From contig CANHEE010000009.1 in assembly GCA_947459655.1 (NCBI GenBank), positions 1-46,142 of the forward strand: a stretch of 46,142 bases of DNA, written 5' to 3'. Made by a program: the position numbers and the translations under genes. This stretch comes from Lewinellaceae bacterium (lineage in GTDB: Bacteria; Bacteroidota; Bacteroidia; Chitinophagales; Saprospiraceae). Shown here in pieces: positions 26,828-35,258 of the stretch. The notes under the pieces were generated by a model that was given only the letters and a program-made list of their open reading frames with translations, did not search any database and was not told the DNA's origin. Position 1 is the stretch's first letter. Every line of letters begins with the position of its first letter.

Positions 26828-26845
26828 AATCAGTTTTGGCTGATT
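26828..26845 (+). promoter_or_regulatory. Short hairpin in the ychF leader
   Basis: AATCAG and CTGATT pair perfectly around TTTTGG, early in the predicted leader RNA. No T-run follows, so it is not a terminator. Role unknown. Confidence 0.35.
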
Positions 26846-26890
26846 AAAAGTAAAAAAGTACATTTTTCAGCAAATCCAATTCAAGATACA

Positions 26891-27994
26891 ATGAGTTTAA
26901 AATGTGGCATCGTTGGCCTTCCAAATGTGGGTAAATCCACCCTTTTCAATGCAGTATCCAATTCTGCCAAGGCGCAGGCAAGCAATTATCGTTTCTGTAC
27001 GATAGATCCCAATGTAGGTCTGGTCGATGTTCCTGATGTGCGGTTGACCAAACTCAGCGAACTGGTTAATCCCCAGCGGGTGGTTCCGACACAAATTGAA
27101 ATCGTTGATATTGCGGGTCTTGTTCGCGGAGCTTCAAAAGGGGAGGGTTTGGGAAATAAATTTTTAGCAAACATCAGAGAGGTGGACGCCATTATACATG
27201 TTGTCCGCTGTTTTGAAGATGACAATGTACTTCGTGAAGAGGGAAACATCAATCCGGTAAGTGACAAGGAGATTATTGACACTGAATTGCAGTTGAAAGA
27301 TGTTGAAAGCGTTGATAAAAAAATTCAAAAGGTTGAAAAGCAGGCCAGAGTTGGTAATGACCCCAAGGCAAAGGCGGAGCTTGATGTGCTGGTGAGATGT
27401 AAAAACTGGCTTGAACAGGGTAAAAGCATCAGAGAACTGGGTCTGACCAAGGAGGAATTGCCTGCGATTGCAGATTTGTTTTTGCTCAGTGTAAAGCCGG
27501 TTCTTTATGTTGCAAATGTAGATGAGGCATCTATGCACACTGGAAACCAGTTTTCCGCAGTTTTGCAGAAAGCTGCCGATGAAGAGGGCGCACAAATGAT
27601 TGTGCTGAACAATAGCATTGAAGCACAGATTGCAGAAATGGAAGATCCGGATGATAAAGCCATGTTTATGGAGGAGTACAAAATGAGCGAAGCCGGCCTT
27701 AACCGTTTGATTCGCTCTGCCTATAAACTATTGAATCTTAGTACATATTTTACTGCAGGTGTCCAGGAAGTCAGAGCCTGGACCATTGAAACAGGGTGGA
27801 AAGCGCCTGCGGCTGCCGGAGTAATCCACACAGATTTTGAGAAGGGTTTTATCAAAGCTGAAGTCATATCTTACGATGACTTTGTTAAATATGGCTCGGA
27901 AGCTGCTGCTAGGGACGCAGGAAGGCTCCGGATTGAAGGAAAGGAATACATCGTAAAAGATGGTGATGTGATGCACTTCAGGTTCAATGTATAA
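26891..27994 (+). CDS. ychF: Redox-regulated ATPase YchF (Obg family)
   Basis: 367 residues, full family length. G1 is GLPNVGKST at 8-16; the switch region includes [21 protein letters not shown]; a coiled-coil insertion follows ([15 protein letters not shown]); the C-terminal TGS domain (about 284-367) contains [12 protein letters not shown] and ends [15 protein letters not shown]. YchF/OLA1 binds ATP rather than GTP, associates with ribosomes and dampens oxidative stress responses. Cytoplasmic. Its own promoter lies at 26803-26810; ferredoxin-NADP reductase follows 43 bp downstream without a terminator between them. Confidence 0.97.
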   Translation: MSLKCGIVGLPNVGKSTLFNAVSNSAKAQASNYRFCTIDPNVGLVDVPDVRLTKLSELVNPQRVVPTQIEIVDIAGLVRGASKGEGLGNKFLANIREVDAIIHVVRCFEDDNVLREEGNINPVSDKEIIDTELQLKDVESVDKKIQKVEKQARVGNDPKAKAELDVLVRCKNWLEQGKSIRELGLTKEELPAIADLFLLSVKPVLYVANVDEASMHTGNQFSAVLQKAADEEGAQMIVLNNSIEAQIAEMEDPDDKAMFMEEYKMSEAGLNRLIRSAYKLLNLSTYFTAGVQEVRAWTIETGWKAPAAAGVIHTDFEKGFIKAEVISYDDFVKYGSEAAARDAGRLRIEGKEYIVKDGDVMHFRFNV

Positions 27995-28037
27995 AAGTAC
28001 CCAGAGGAGGCCATATAAAACCCTAAAGTGATTCCAA

Positions 28038-29042
28038 ATGATTGAGACCGATATACTGATCATTGGTGCCGGACCAACTGGTTTGTTTGCAGTTTTTGAA
28101 GCCGGCTTGTTGAAGCTGAAATGTCACTTAGTTGACTCACTTCCACAGGTTGGTGGTCAATTGTCCGAAATATATCCGAAAAAACCCATTTACGATATAC
28201 CGGGTTTTCCAAGCGTCCTTGCCGGCGAACTTGTGGATAACCTTATGAAACAGATTGAGCCTTTCAACCCTGGATTTACGCTTGGTGAGAGGGTCGAGGC
28301 TTTTGATAAAGTCTCCGATGGCAGGTTTATCGTTACGACAAACAGAGGCACTGTCCATTGTGCCCCCGTGGTTTTTATCGCAGCAGGCCTTGGTTCCTTT
28401 GAACCCAGACAACCGCCTTTGGACAATATTACCGATTATGAGGACAAAGGAGTCGAATACATCATCAGAGATCCGGAATTTTATCGCAATAAAAATGTAG
28501 TCATTGCGGGAGGTGGAGATTCTGCACTGGACTGGACCATATACCTCGCCAATGTTGCGGAGAAAGTAACTCTGATACACAGGAGAAAAGAGTTCAGGGG
28601 AGCATTGGATTCAGTTGAAAAAGTACATCATCTCGCGGAGACAGGTACTATACGCCTGATAACCGATGCAGAAGTTGCCGCTTTGACGGGAGATGGCAGA
28701 CTGGAATCGGTATATGTTCGCCATGAAACCGGAGGCGATTTTGAGATACAAACTGATCACTATGTCCCGCTCTTCGGATTATCCCCAAAACTGGGTCCTA
28801 TCGCGGACTGGGGTTTAGGTATTGAAAAAGGAGCCATTGCGGTAGATACGCTTGATTATAGCACAAACATACCTGGAATTTTTGCCATTGGTGATATAAA
28901 CACCTATACCGGAAAGCTGAAATTAATCCTCTGCGGCTTCCACGAAGCTACGCTGGCGGTACAGTCTGCATATAAGATAATCAATCCGGATAAAAAATTA
29001 TCGTTCAAGTACACTACGGTGACCGGAATTGAGGGGATGTAG
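28038..29042 (+). CDS. Thioredoxin reductase-like ferredoxin-NADP reductase
   Basis: 334 residues. FAD-binding GAGPTGL at 10-16; VGGQLSEIYPKKPIYDIPGFP, typical of the TrxR-like (YumC-type) FNR family; NAD(P)H-binding AGGGDSALDW mid-protein; GIFAIGDINTY near the end. The CxxC pair of true thioredoxin reductases is absent, which favours ferredoxin-NADP reductase. It moves electrons between NADPH and ferredoxin or flavodoxin. Homodimeric, cytoplasmic. It likely shares the ychF transcript (43-bp gap). Confidence 0.9.
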   Translation: MIETDILIIGAGPTGLFAVFEAGLLKLKCHLVDSLPQVGGQLSEIYPKKPIYDIPGFPSVLAGELVDNLMKQIEPFNPGFTLGERVEAFDKVSDGRFIVTTNRGTVHCAPVVFIAAGLGSFEPRQPPLDNITDYEDKGVEYIIRDPEFYRNKNVVIAGGGDSALDWTIYLANVAEKVTLIHRRKEFRGALDSVEKVHHLAETGTIRLITDAEVAALTGDGRLESVYVRHETGGDFEIQTDHYVPLFGLSPKLGPIADWGLGIEKGAIAVDTLDYSTNIPGIFAIGDINTYTGKLKLILCGFHEATLAVQSAYKIINPDKKLSFKYTTVTGIEGM

Positions 29043-29151
29043 AACATTTAATTCACTTGATAGCAGGGTACAGACCAAAACAAGTCCAAAGTTGTTGTTT
29101 GAGCAATGCTGTAAAGATTGGCCCTAAATGTAATTTTACCCTCATTATTTG

Positions 29152-29165
29152 TTGGTAATTACCAA
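29152..29165. promoter_or_regulatory. 14-bp perfect palindrome upstream of sbcD (possible operator)
   Basis: TTGGTAATTACCAA is a perfect two-fold palindrome 43 bp before the sbcD -7 box. Such symmetry suits a dimeric transcription factor. No factor is identified. A second inverted repeat, AAAGTGGG (29164-29171) with CCCACTTT (29196-29203), follows directly. Confidence 0.4.
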
Positions 29166-29207
29166 AGTGGGGACAATTTTTTAACCATAACTTTTCCCAC
29201 TTTTCCT

Positions 29208-29215
29208 TACATTTG
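29208..29215 (+). promoter_or_regulatory. -7 promoter box for sbcD
   Basis: TACATTTG matches TAnnTTTG exactly. The sbcD ATG at 29221 is only 5 bases beyond it, so the transcript would have almost no leader. It also excludes the in-frame upstream start near 29118. Confidence 0.5.
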
Positions 29216-29220
29216 TTCCA

Positions 29221-30446
29221 TGACGATACTGCATACAGCCGACTGGCATTTAGGGAAATATCTGGACAGATTTTCCAGACTTGAAGAGCAACAGGCCGTT
29301 CTGGAACAAATCGTAGAAATAGCAGATGAACATGATGTAGATGCGGTAATTGTAGCCGGTGATCTTTTCGACTCCTTCAATCCGCCCAATGAAGCATCAG
29401 AATTATTATACTCCACGCTTCACCGTCTTGCAAAAAATGGTTCTCGGGCAGTTATTGCTATTGCCGGAAACCATGATTCTCCTGAGAGGGTGGATATGCC
29501 CGATGTACTGGCTAGGGTGAGTGGAATTCTGTTTGTTGGGATGCCCATGGCTGAATCAAAACCTTTTGAAACGACGAGGGGATTAAAGACGATTCAGATT
29601 GACAAGGGCTTTGTAGAATTACAACTTCCTCAATGCGATTTCCCGCTGCGCCTGATCCTCACCCCATATGCAAATGAGCTTCGCCTGAAAAAATACCTTG
29701 GATCAGAAAACAGAGATGAAAGTCTCAGAACTGTACTTCAAAAGCACTGGACTGAACTGGCAGACAAATACTGCGATGAAACCGGTGTGAATATGCTGGT
29801 GACGCATCTTTTTATAATGCAGAAAGGCGGTGAGCAGCCTGAAGAGCCCGAAGGAGAGAAGGCCATTCTTGTCGGTGGTAGTCAACCTATTTTTACCGAG
29901 AACATTCCGCCTCAGATACAATACGTAGCACTTGGTCACCTGCACAGGAGCCAGAATTTGGGGGACAATCAACAGCCGGTGGTTTACTCTGGAAGTCCTT
30001 TGGCATATAGTTTTGCAGAGGCATCTCAGAAAAAATATGTTCACCTTGTCCATGCCAAACCGGGAAAACCTGTCAGCATGGAGCGTGTCGAACTGAAGCA
30101 GCAGTTTGACTTATACCAAAATAAATTTGAAGGTGTTGATGAAGCCGTATCATGGCTGGAAACCGTACAGGAAAGCTACGTCCAGTTAAGTCTGAAAGTG
30201 GAGAAATACCTTTCTGCAGTCGACAAAAGGAGGATTAGTGATGCCCATGAACGCATTGTTAGTATAGTTCCTGAAATCACTGACGGATTCAGTGGTACTG
30301 AGCAAAGAGCAGTAAACATCAACGAACAGAGCATGGAAATACTGTTTGATCAGTTCTTTCAGAGCAAAAAGGGTGTTTTACCCGATGATGCACTGAAAGA
30401 CTTGTTCCGTGAAATACAAAACATTGAAGAACAGAAGGCTGAATAA
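29221..30446 (+). CDS. sbcD: Exonuclease SbcCD subunit D
   Basis: 408 residues from the chosen ATG. The Mre11/SbcD metallophosphoesterase motifs are D8-x-H10 in HTADWHLGK, GDLFD at 47-51, GNHD at 83-86, and GHLHRSQ further on; the C-terminal capping domain is present. With SbcC it forms an ATP-dependent nuclease that cleaves hairpins and protein-blocked DNA ends. The frame is open back to 29118, but those 34 residues do not fit the family and overlap the promoter. sbcC, the usual partner gene, is not adjacent: mutL follows after 95 bp with its own promoter. Confidence 0.93.
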
Positions 30447-30491
30447 GCTCAATATATGCTCAGGCAGTCCATTTTTTTGGCTTAATGGGAT

Positions 30492-30499
30492 TATCTTTG
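30492..30499 (+). promoter_or_regulatory. -7 promoter box for mutL
   Basis: TATCTTTG matches TAnnTTTG exactly, followed by CAGGC. TTTG at 30476-30479 is closer than the usual -33 spacing. The leader to ATG at 30542 is about 36 nt. Confidence 0.55.
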
Positions 30500-30541
30500 C
30501 AGGCGCATATCTTTATAACCTAAAAACGCAAAACAAATAAT

Positions 30542-32422
30542 ATGGCTGATGTGATTCAGCTTTTGCCGGACTCGATTGCCAATCAGATTGCTGCTGGAGA
30601 AGTCGTACAAAGACCATCAAGCGCGGTCAAGGAATTATTGGAAAATGCGGTGGATTCCGGGGCTTCGAGAATTCAACTCATTGTAAAAGAGGCTGGTAAG
30701 GTATTAATTCAGGTTATTGACAATGGTTGTGGCATGTCTGAAACAGATGCCAGAATGTGCTTCGAACGGCATGCGACATCCAAAATCAGAAAGGCTGATG
30801 ACCTGTTCCTGATCAAAACAATGGGATTCAGGGGAGAGGCTCTGGCATCTATCGCCGCTGTGGCCCAGGTTGAATTAAAAACCCGCCGCGCGATTGATGA
30901 GGTAGGTATAAGGGTAGTTGTTGAGGCTTCGGAGGTGAAAAGTCAGGAAGCTGAGCAGTGTCCTCAGGGTACCAGCATTCAGGTGAAGAATCTTTTTTAC
31001 AATGTCCCTGCCAGAAGGAATTTCCTCAAGTCCAATCCGATTGAAATGAAGCATATCATTGAAGATTTTCAGCGACTTGCATTGGCCAATCCGGATATTC
31101 ATTTTTCACTGCACCACAATGATGCCGAATTGTATCATCTGCCAGCGGCCAATTTAAAGCAAAGGATTATTGGTATTTTTGGTGCGGGATTCAGTAAAAA
31201 TCTCGTTCCCGTAAGTGAGGAAACTGACGCAGTTGTTTTTTCAGGATTTGTCGGTAAGCCCGAATTTGCCAAGAAAACACGGGGGGAGCAGTTGTTTTTT
31301 GTCAACAGACGTTTTGTGAAAAGCAGCTATTTGCAGCATGCCGTCATGACATCATATGAAGACCTGCTGCCAAAAGATACCTACCCCTTGTATGTCATCT
31401 TTCTTGAAATTGATCCGTCCCGGATTGACGTTAATGTGCATCCAACCAAAACGGAAATTAAATTTGATGACGAGAGGTTAATATACAATTACCTGAAGGT
31501 TGCAGTACGGCATTCACTAGGACAATACAGCGTCACCCCAACGCTGGATTTTGAGCAGGATACCGGTTTGAGCAGGAGTATGCCTGTGCACACGCCTTCA
31601 ACCACTTACCTGGAGACCATTCCCAGCAACTTTGCACGACGGGATGATAAATCTGATAGCAGTTCCTCGGTTCAGTTTTCAAGGCCTGATACCTTGCGCT
31701 CCTCCAATTTGAGAAACTGGCAAAAACTCTTCGAGGGATTTGATAAAGAAGAGCTCGAGACAAATAGTGGTGGAGTGCCTTCAGCGACAAATCTGCCTGC
31801 CGAAAGCGCAGAGCAATTATCCTCGGGTAAACTCGATGATCAGAGCAACTCATTTTCGAAAGTACACAAGGATCCATATCAGATTCACAATAGATATATC
31901 GTCAGCCAGATAAAGTCAGGCTTTATTCTGATTGACCAGCAGGCTGCTCACGAACGGATATTGTACGAAAAGTATATCCAACTTTTTGATGAGTCCAACG
32001 TTAGTACTCAAACTGAGTTGTTTCCAAAATCAATTTCACTCTCGGTTGCAGATGCTGAAATACTCAAGGAAATACTTCCTAATCTGAACAAAATGGGTTT
32101 TGACATTACTGAATTTGGTCAAAATTCCTTTGTGATTCACGGTATGCCTGCCGAAATGAAGCAGGGTGCAAGTGAACAGCTGGTTATTGAAAATCTGATT
32201 GAACAATATAAACAGAACATCAATCTGTCAATCGACCTCAAGGAAAAGATTGCCAGAGCCATGTCCAGAAGTTCAGCAGCGAAGAAGGGTAAAACGCTGG
32301 ATGTGCTGGAGATGAGGAGTCTGATAGATCAGTTGTTTGCATGTAATATACCATTTCAAAGTCCATTTGGCACGAAGTGTTTTATTACCTATCAGCTTGA
32401 GGATCTTGAAAAATTGTTTTAA
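30542..32422 (+). CDS. mutL: DNA mismatch repair protein MutL
   Basis: 626 residues, full length. The GHKL ATPase domain (1-330) shows IAAGEVVQRPSSAVKELLENAVDSG, DNGCGM and GFRGEALASI. A variable linker rich in S/T/D (about 340-440) follows, then the dimerisation domain (about 445-626). The endonuclease-type motif is present with one change, D465-QQAAHERILYE where DQHA is usual. The C-terminal metal site usually read as CPHGRP is SPFGTK (607-612), though a C601 and a C613 flank it. MutL couples MutS mismatch recognition to strand removal. It heads a run with two rhomboids and a nuclease-fold protein, with short gaps. Confidence 0.96.
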   Translation: MADVIQLLPDSIANQIAAGEVVQRPSSAVKELLENAVDSGASRIQLIVKEAGKVLIQVIDNGCGMSETDARMCFERHATSKIRKADDLFLIKTMGFRGEALASIAAVAQVELKTRRAIDEVGIRVVVEASEVKSQEAEQCPQGTSIQVKNLFYNVPARRNFLKSNPIEMKHIIEDFQRLALANPDIHFSLHHNDAELYHLPAANLKQRIIGIFGAGFSKNLVPVSEETDAVVFSGFVGKPEFAKKTRGEQLFFVNRRFVKSSYLQHAVMTSYEDLLPKDTYPLYVIFLEIDPSRIDVNVHPTKTEIKFDDERLIYNYLKVAVRHSLGQYSVTPTLDFEQDTGLSRSMPVHTPSTTYLETIPSNFARRDDKSDSSSSVQFSRPDTLRSSNLRNWQKLFEGFDKEELETNSGGVPSATNLPAESAEQLSSGKLDDQSNSFSKVHKDPYQIHNRYIVSQIKSGFILIDQQAAHERILYEKYIQLFDESNVSTQTELFPKSISLSVADAEILKEILPNLNKMGFDITEFGQNSFVIHGMPAEMKQGASEQLVIENLIEQYKQNINLSIDLKEKIARAMSRSSAAKKGKTLDVLEMRSLIDQLFACNIPFQSPFGTKCFITYQLEDLEKLF

Positions 32423-32465
32423 TCATTTCTGAAACCAGAAACATCAGGCATAAGCCGGCACCCAC

Positions 32466-33224
32466 ATGAGCTTTAACAATTACAACAGAGGAATGCAAAT
32501 TACACCGGTAGTAAGAGATCTATTGATCATCAATGTCCTGTTTTTTATCGGAACCCGTTTCAGTGATGCAGTAAGTTCGATGTTGGCGCTGTACTATCCG
32601 ACATCAGAATATTTCAGACCCTTTCAGCTGGTCACACATTTCTTTATGCATGCCAATCTGATGCACATCGCCTTCAATATGATAGGTCTTTATAGCATCG
32701 GCATGATGCTGGAAATGGTGTGGGGTGGAAAGCGTTTTTTGACCTACTATTTCATTTGTGCCATTGGTGCGGCAGTAGTACACCTGGGTATGACATATTG
32801 GGAGTTTTCGCAACTTGAGTCAATGATGAGCAGCTACATGGCCGACCCTTCAACTGAAATTGCAACTTCCTTCTTCAAGCGCACAGGATATCAGTTGAAC
32901 GCTTTGGATCCCCAGACCATACAGCTGCAAATGATTGATATCATCAAGGCGAGGGCCGATGTTCCGATGGTGGGCGCCTCAGGTGCATTGTACGGACTTC
33001 TTGCCGCTGTGTGGTTTATGTTTCCAGATACTGCATTTTTCATTTATTTTATACCTATTCCTATTAAGGCCAAGTATTTGGTGCCTTTTGTCTTGGTACT
33101 GGATATGTTCCTGGGCTTCAGTCGTTTTGGTGGCGATAATGTTGCTCATTTCGCTCACATCGGTGGTGCGGTGGTCGGGTTAATAGTTTTAATGATTTGG
33201 TATAAAAAATCAATAGTACGATAG
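32466..33224 (+). CDS. Rhomboid family intramembrane serine protease (first of two)
   Basis: 252 residues with six predicted membrane helices. Catalytic serine S172 in GASGALYG, and histidine H231 in AHIGGA; HFFMHANLMHIAFNM forms the conserved HxxxN loop. About 55 polar residues (112-166) are inserted between the third helix and the serine helix. Rhomboids cut transmembrane segments of other proteins inside the membrane. The gene starts 43 bp after mutL, and its stop overlaps the start of the second rhomboid. Confidence 0.9.
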   Translation: MSFNNYNRGMQITPVVRDLLIINVLFFIGTRFSDAVSSMLALYYPTSEYFRPFQLVTHFFMHANLMHIAFNMIGLYSIGMMLEMVWGGKRFLTYYFICAIGAAVVHLGMTYWEFSQLESMMSSYMADPSTEIATSFFKRTGYQLNALDPQTIQLQMIDIIKARADVPMVGASGALYGLLAAVWFMFPDTAFFIYFIPIPIKAKYLVPFVLVLDMFLGFSRFGGDNVAHFAHIGGAVVGLIVLMIWYKKSIVR

Positions 33225-34147
33225 TGTTTAGCTCAATCTGGCAGGATATCAGGCGTGAATTTTCGTACGGCAATATGATGACCCGTGTCATTATTGTCAA
33301 CGTGATTGTATTTCTGGTGGTCAATGCCATCATGATTGTGTCTTTTCTGTTCAACGGTGGTTATATTCCCGATTTTTTCTACCAGATGCTGCACTTTTTC
33401 AGTCTTGGAAAATCCTGGGAGCATAACCTCTACCACCCTTGGGTAATCCTAACCCATATGTTCCTGCATCAGGGTTTTTTCCACCTTTTATGGAATATGC
33501 TTTACCTATACTGGTTTGGGCATATTGTGGGTGACCTTATCGGCAATCACCGCATTGTGCCGGTCTATCTGCTTGGGGGACTTGCAGGTGCCTTGGTATT
33601 TTTCCTTTCAGCAAACTACTTCCCCAGTGTAGGAGAATATGCATTGGGCGCGTCGGCTGCAGTGATGGCCGTTGCAATGGCGGCAGGCGTTATGGCACCG
33701 GACTACATTTTAAGGTTGGTCATTTTCGGAGAAATAAAGCTTAAGTACATCGTTGCGGTGTTGTTGCTACTGGATCTGATAGGCGTGGCTACAACAACGA
33801 ATTCAGGAGGTCATCTGGCTCATATTGGTGGGGCAATGATGGGTTACATTTATGCCAGACTATTGCGTTCGGGAACAGATCTGGCTGCACCTATTAACCG
33901 GATTATTGACTTCATCAGCAGTCCCGGTAGTTTGTTTCGCTTCGGCAGTAGGAAGGCGAAAAGGCCCGGTCCACGACTGGTTTACAGAAACAAAGCAACG
34001 ATTGGAAGGCCATCCGGAAGAACAGATACTTCTGAAAACACTGACAATCAGGCAAAGCTGGATCAAATTCTCGACAAAATCAGATTATCCGGCTACGATA
34101 GTCTCAATCAGGAAGAAAAGGAATTTCTCCTGAAGATGAGCAGGTAA
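33224..34147 (+). CDS. Rhomboid family intramembrane serine protease (second of two)
   Basis: 307 residues. Catalytic S144 in GASAAVM and H200 in LAHIGGA; LHQGFFHLLWNM holds the HxxxxHLLxN loop. The C-terminal cytoplasmic tail of about 90 residues ends LNQEEKEFLLKMSR, a tail seen in Bacteroidota rhomboids. The start is GTG at 33224, sharing one base with the preceding stop (TAGTG), which implies coupled translation. An internal ATG at 33275 would cut into the N-terminal region before the first helix and is less likely. Confidence 0.88.
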   Translation: MFSSIWQDIRREFSYGNMMTRVIIVNVIVFLVVNAIMIVSFLFNGGYIPDFFYQMLHFFSLGKSWEHNLYHPWVILTHMFLHQGFFHLLWNMLYLYWFGHIVGDLIGNHRIVPVYLLGGLAGALVFFLSANYFPSVGEYALGASAAVMAVAMAAGVMAPDYILRLVIFGEIKLKYIVAVLLLLDLIGVATTTNSGGHLAHIGGAMMGYIYARLLRSGTDLAAPINRIIDFISSPGSLFRFGSRKAKRPGPRLVYRNKATIGRPSGRTDTSENTDNQAKLDQILDKIRLSGYDSLNQEEKEFLLKMSR

Positions 34148-34187
34148 GTATTATCCGTAAAGAGATCTTTTATCCAAACTCTTATCT

Positions 34188-35255
34188 ATGCGCGTGCTGA
34201 GAAATGTCCTGCTCCTGTGCAATCTTGCGGTGCTGCTGCTTACCCTGATGGCTTATCTCGCTCCGCACGTTCCGCCGGAAAAAATTTGGTTCCTGCAGTT
34301 TGCGGGCATGGCTTATCCCTTTCTATTATTGCTAAATATCGCATTTGCGTTCGTCTGGTTGTTTCTGAGGAAACGTTATTTTATCATCTCTCTCATAGTG
34401 ATTTTGCTGGGATGGTCGCATGTTACTAACTTTGTCGGCTTCTCTCTGATCAGCAAAATAGCCCCGACCAGTGCCATCAAGATTTTGACCTATAATGTTG
34501 ATAATTTCAGCAGCTTGCTGAAAGGTTCGCTTCGAGAACGCAGGAAGGATGATTTTGAAAAATTTATTACCGCTGAGCAGCCGGACATTATTTGCCTTCA
34601 GGAATCATTTATCACCTCAGCTGAGTACAAAAACAGAATAAATCAGTTTCCGGCACTGGCTGCCTATCCATATATTTTTCATCCTGAGGAAAAGGGCATC
34701 GCCATTTTCTCTAAATTTCCTGCGGCCAGGTCAGCCAAAATTATCATGAAGGAGGATAGGGTGGAGACAGCAAATGGAGCCAATTATGCGGATTTTCAAA
34801 TCAGGGGAAAAACTATGCGACTCGTCATAACCCACCTGCAATCAAATTCCGTCCGCGAACGCACAGAGGACGTAATAGAAGACAAATTTCGCTCAAACAC
34901 AACCCGCAGGACTGCGCTGAATGTTATCAGAAAAATTCGCGACATGTCCTATTTCAGGGCTTCACAGAGCGAGTCCATTCGTAGATTCATACAAAAAAGT
35001 CCACATCCCGTCATCATAGCCGGAGATTTTAACGATACACCGCAATCCTACACTTACAATCAGATTTCAAGCGGTCTGAAGGATGCTTTTGCCGAAAAGG
35101 GTTGTGGCCTTGGAGTGACTTATGGTGGTATTATTCCGGGTTTGAGGATAGATTATATCCTCGTTGATCCTTCCCTTGAGGTGCTCTCCTGCAAGATCCC
35201 AAAAGTGCCTTTTTCTGACCATTATCCTGTTGTTGCGGAAATTGCTTTTCCCTGA
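34188..35255 (+). CDS. Membrane-anchored endonuclease/exonuclease/phosphatase family protein
   Basis: 355 residues. Two or three hydrophobic helices (about 5-88) precede an EEP domain: LTYNVDNF (100-107), CLQESF with E139, AGDFNDTPQS, DYILVD and SDHYPVVAEI at the end. These are the metal-binding and catalytic residues of the DNase I/sphingomyelinase fold. Members cleave phosphodiesters or phosphates of nucleic acids, lipids or inositols; the membrane anchor and outward-facing domain suggest an envelope substrate. It starts 40 bp after the second rhomboid and ends 3 bp from a convergent gene. Confidence 0.88.
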   Translation: MRVLRNVLLLCNLAVLLLTLMAYLAPHVPPEKIWFLQFAGMAYPFLLLLNIAFAFVWLFLRKRYFIISLIVILLGWSHVTNFVGFSLISKIAPTSAIKILTYNVDNFSSLLKGSLRERRKDDFEKFITAEQPDIICLQESFITSAEYKNRINQFPALAAYPYIFHPEEKGIAIFSKFPAARSAKIIMKEDRVETANGANYADFQIRGKTMRLVITHLQSNSVRERTEDVIEDKFRSNTTRRTALNVIRKIRDMSYFRASQSESIRRFIQKSPHPVIIAGDFNDTPQSYTYNQISSGLKDAFAEKGCGLGVTYGGIIPGLRIDYILVDPSLEVLSCKIPKVPFSDHYPVVAEIAFP

Positions 35256-35258
35256 AAA

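Noticed and set aside
29118-29220. N-terminal extension of sbcD
   Set aside because: The added residues do not fit the SbcD family and overlap the palindrome and -7 box; ATG 29221 gives the normal start MTILHTADWH.
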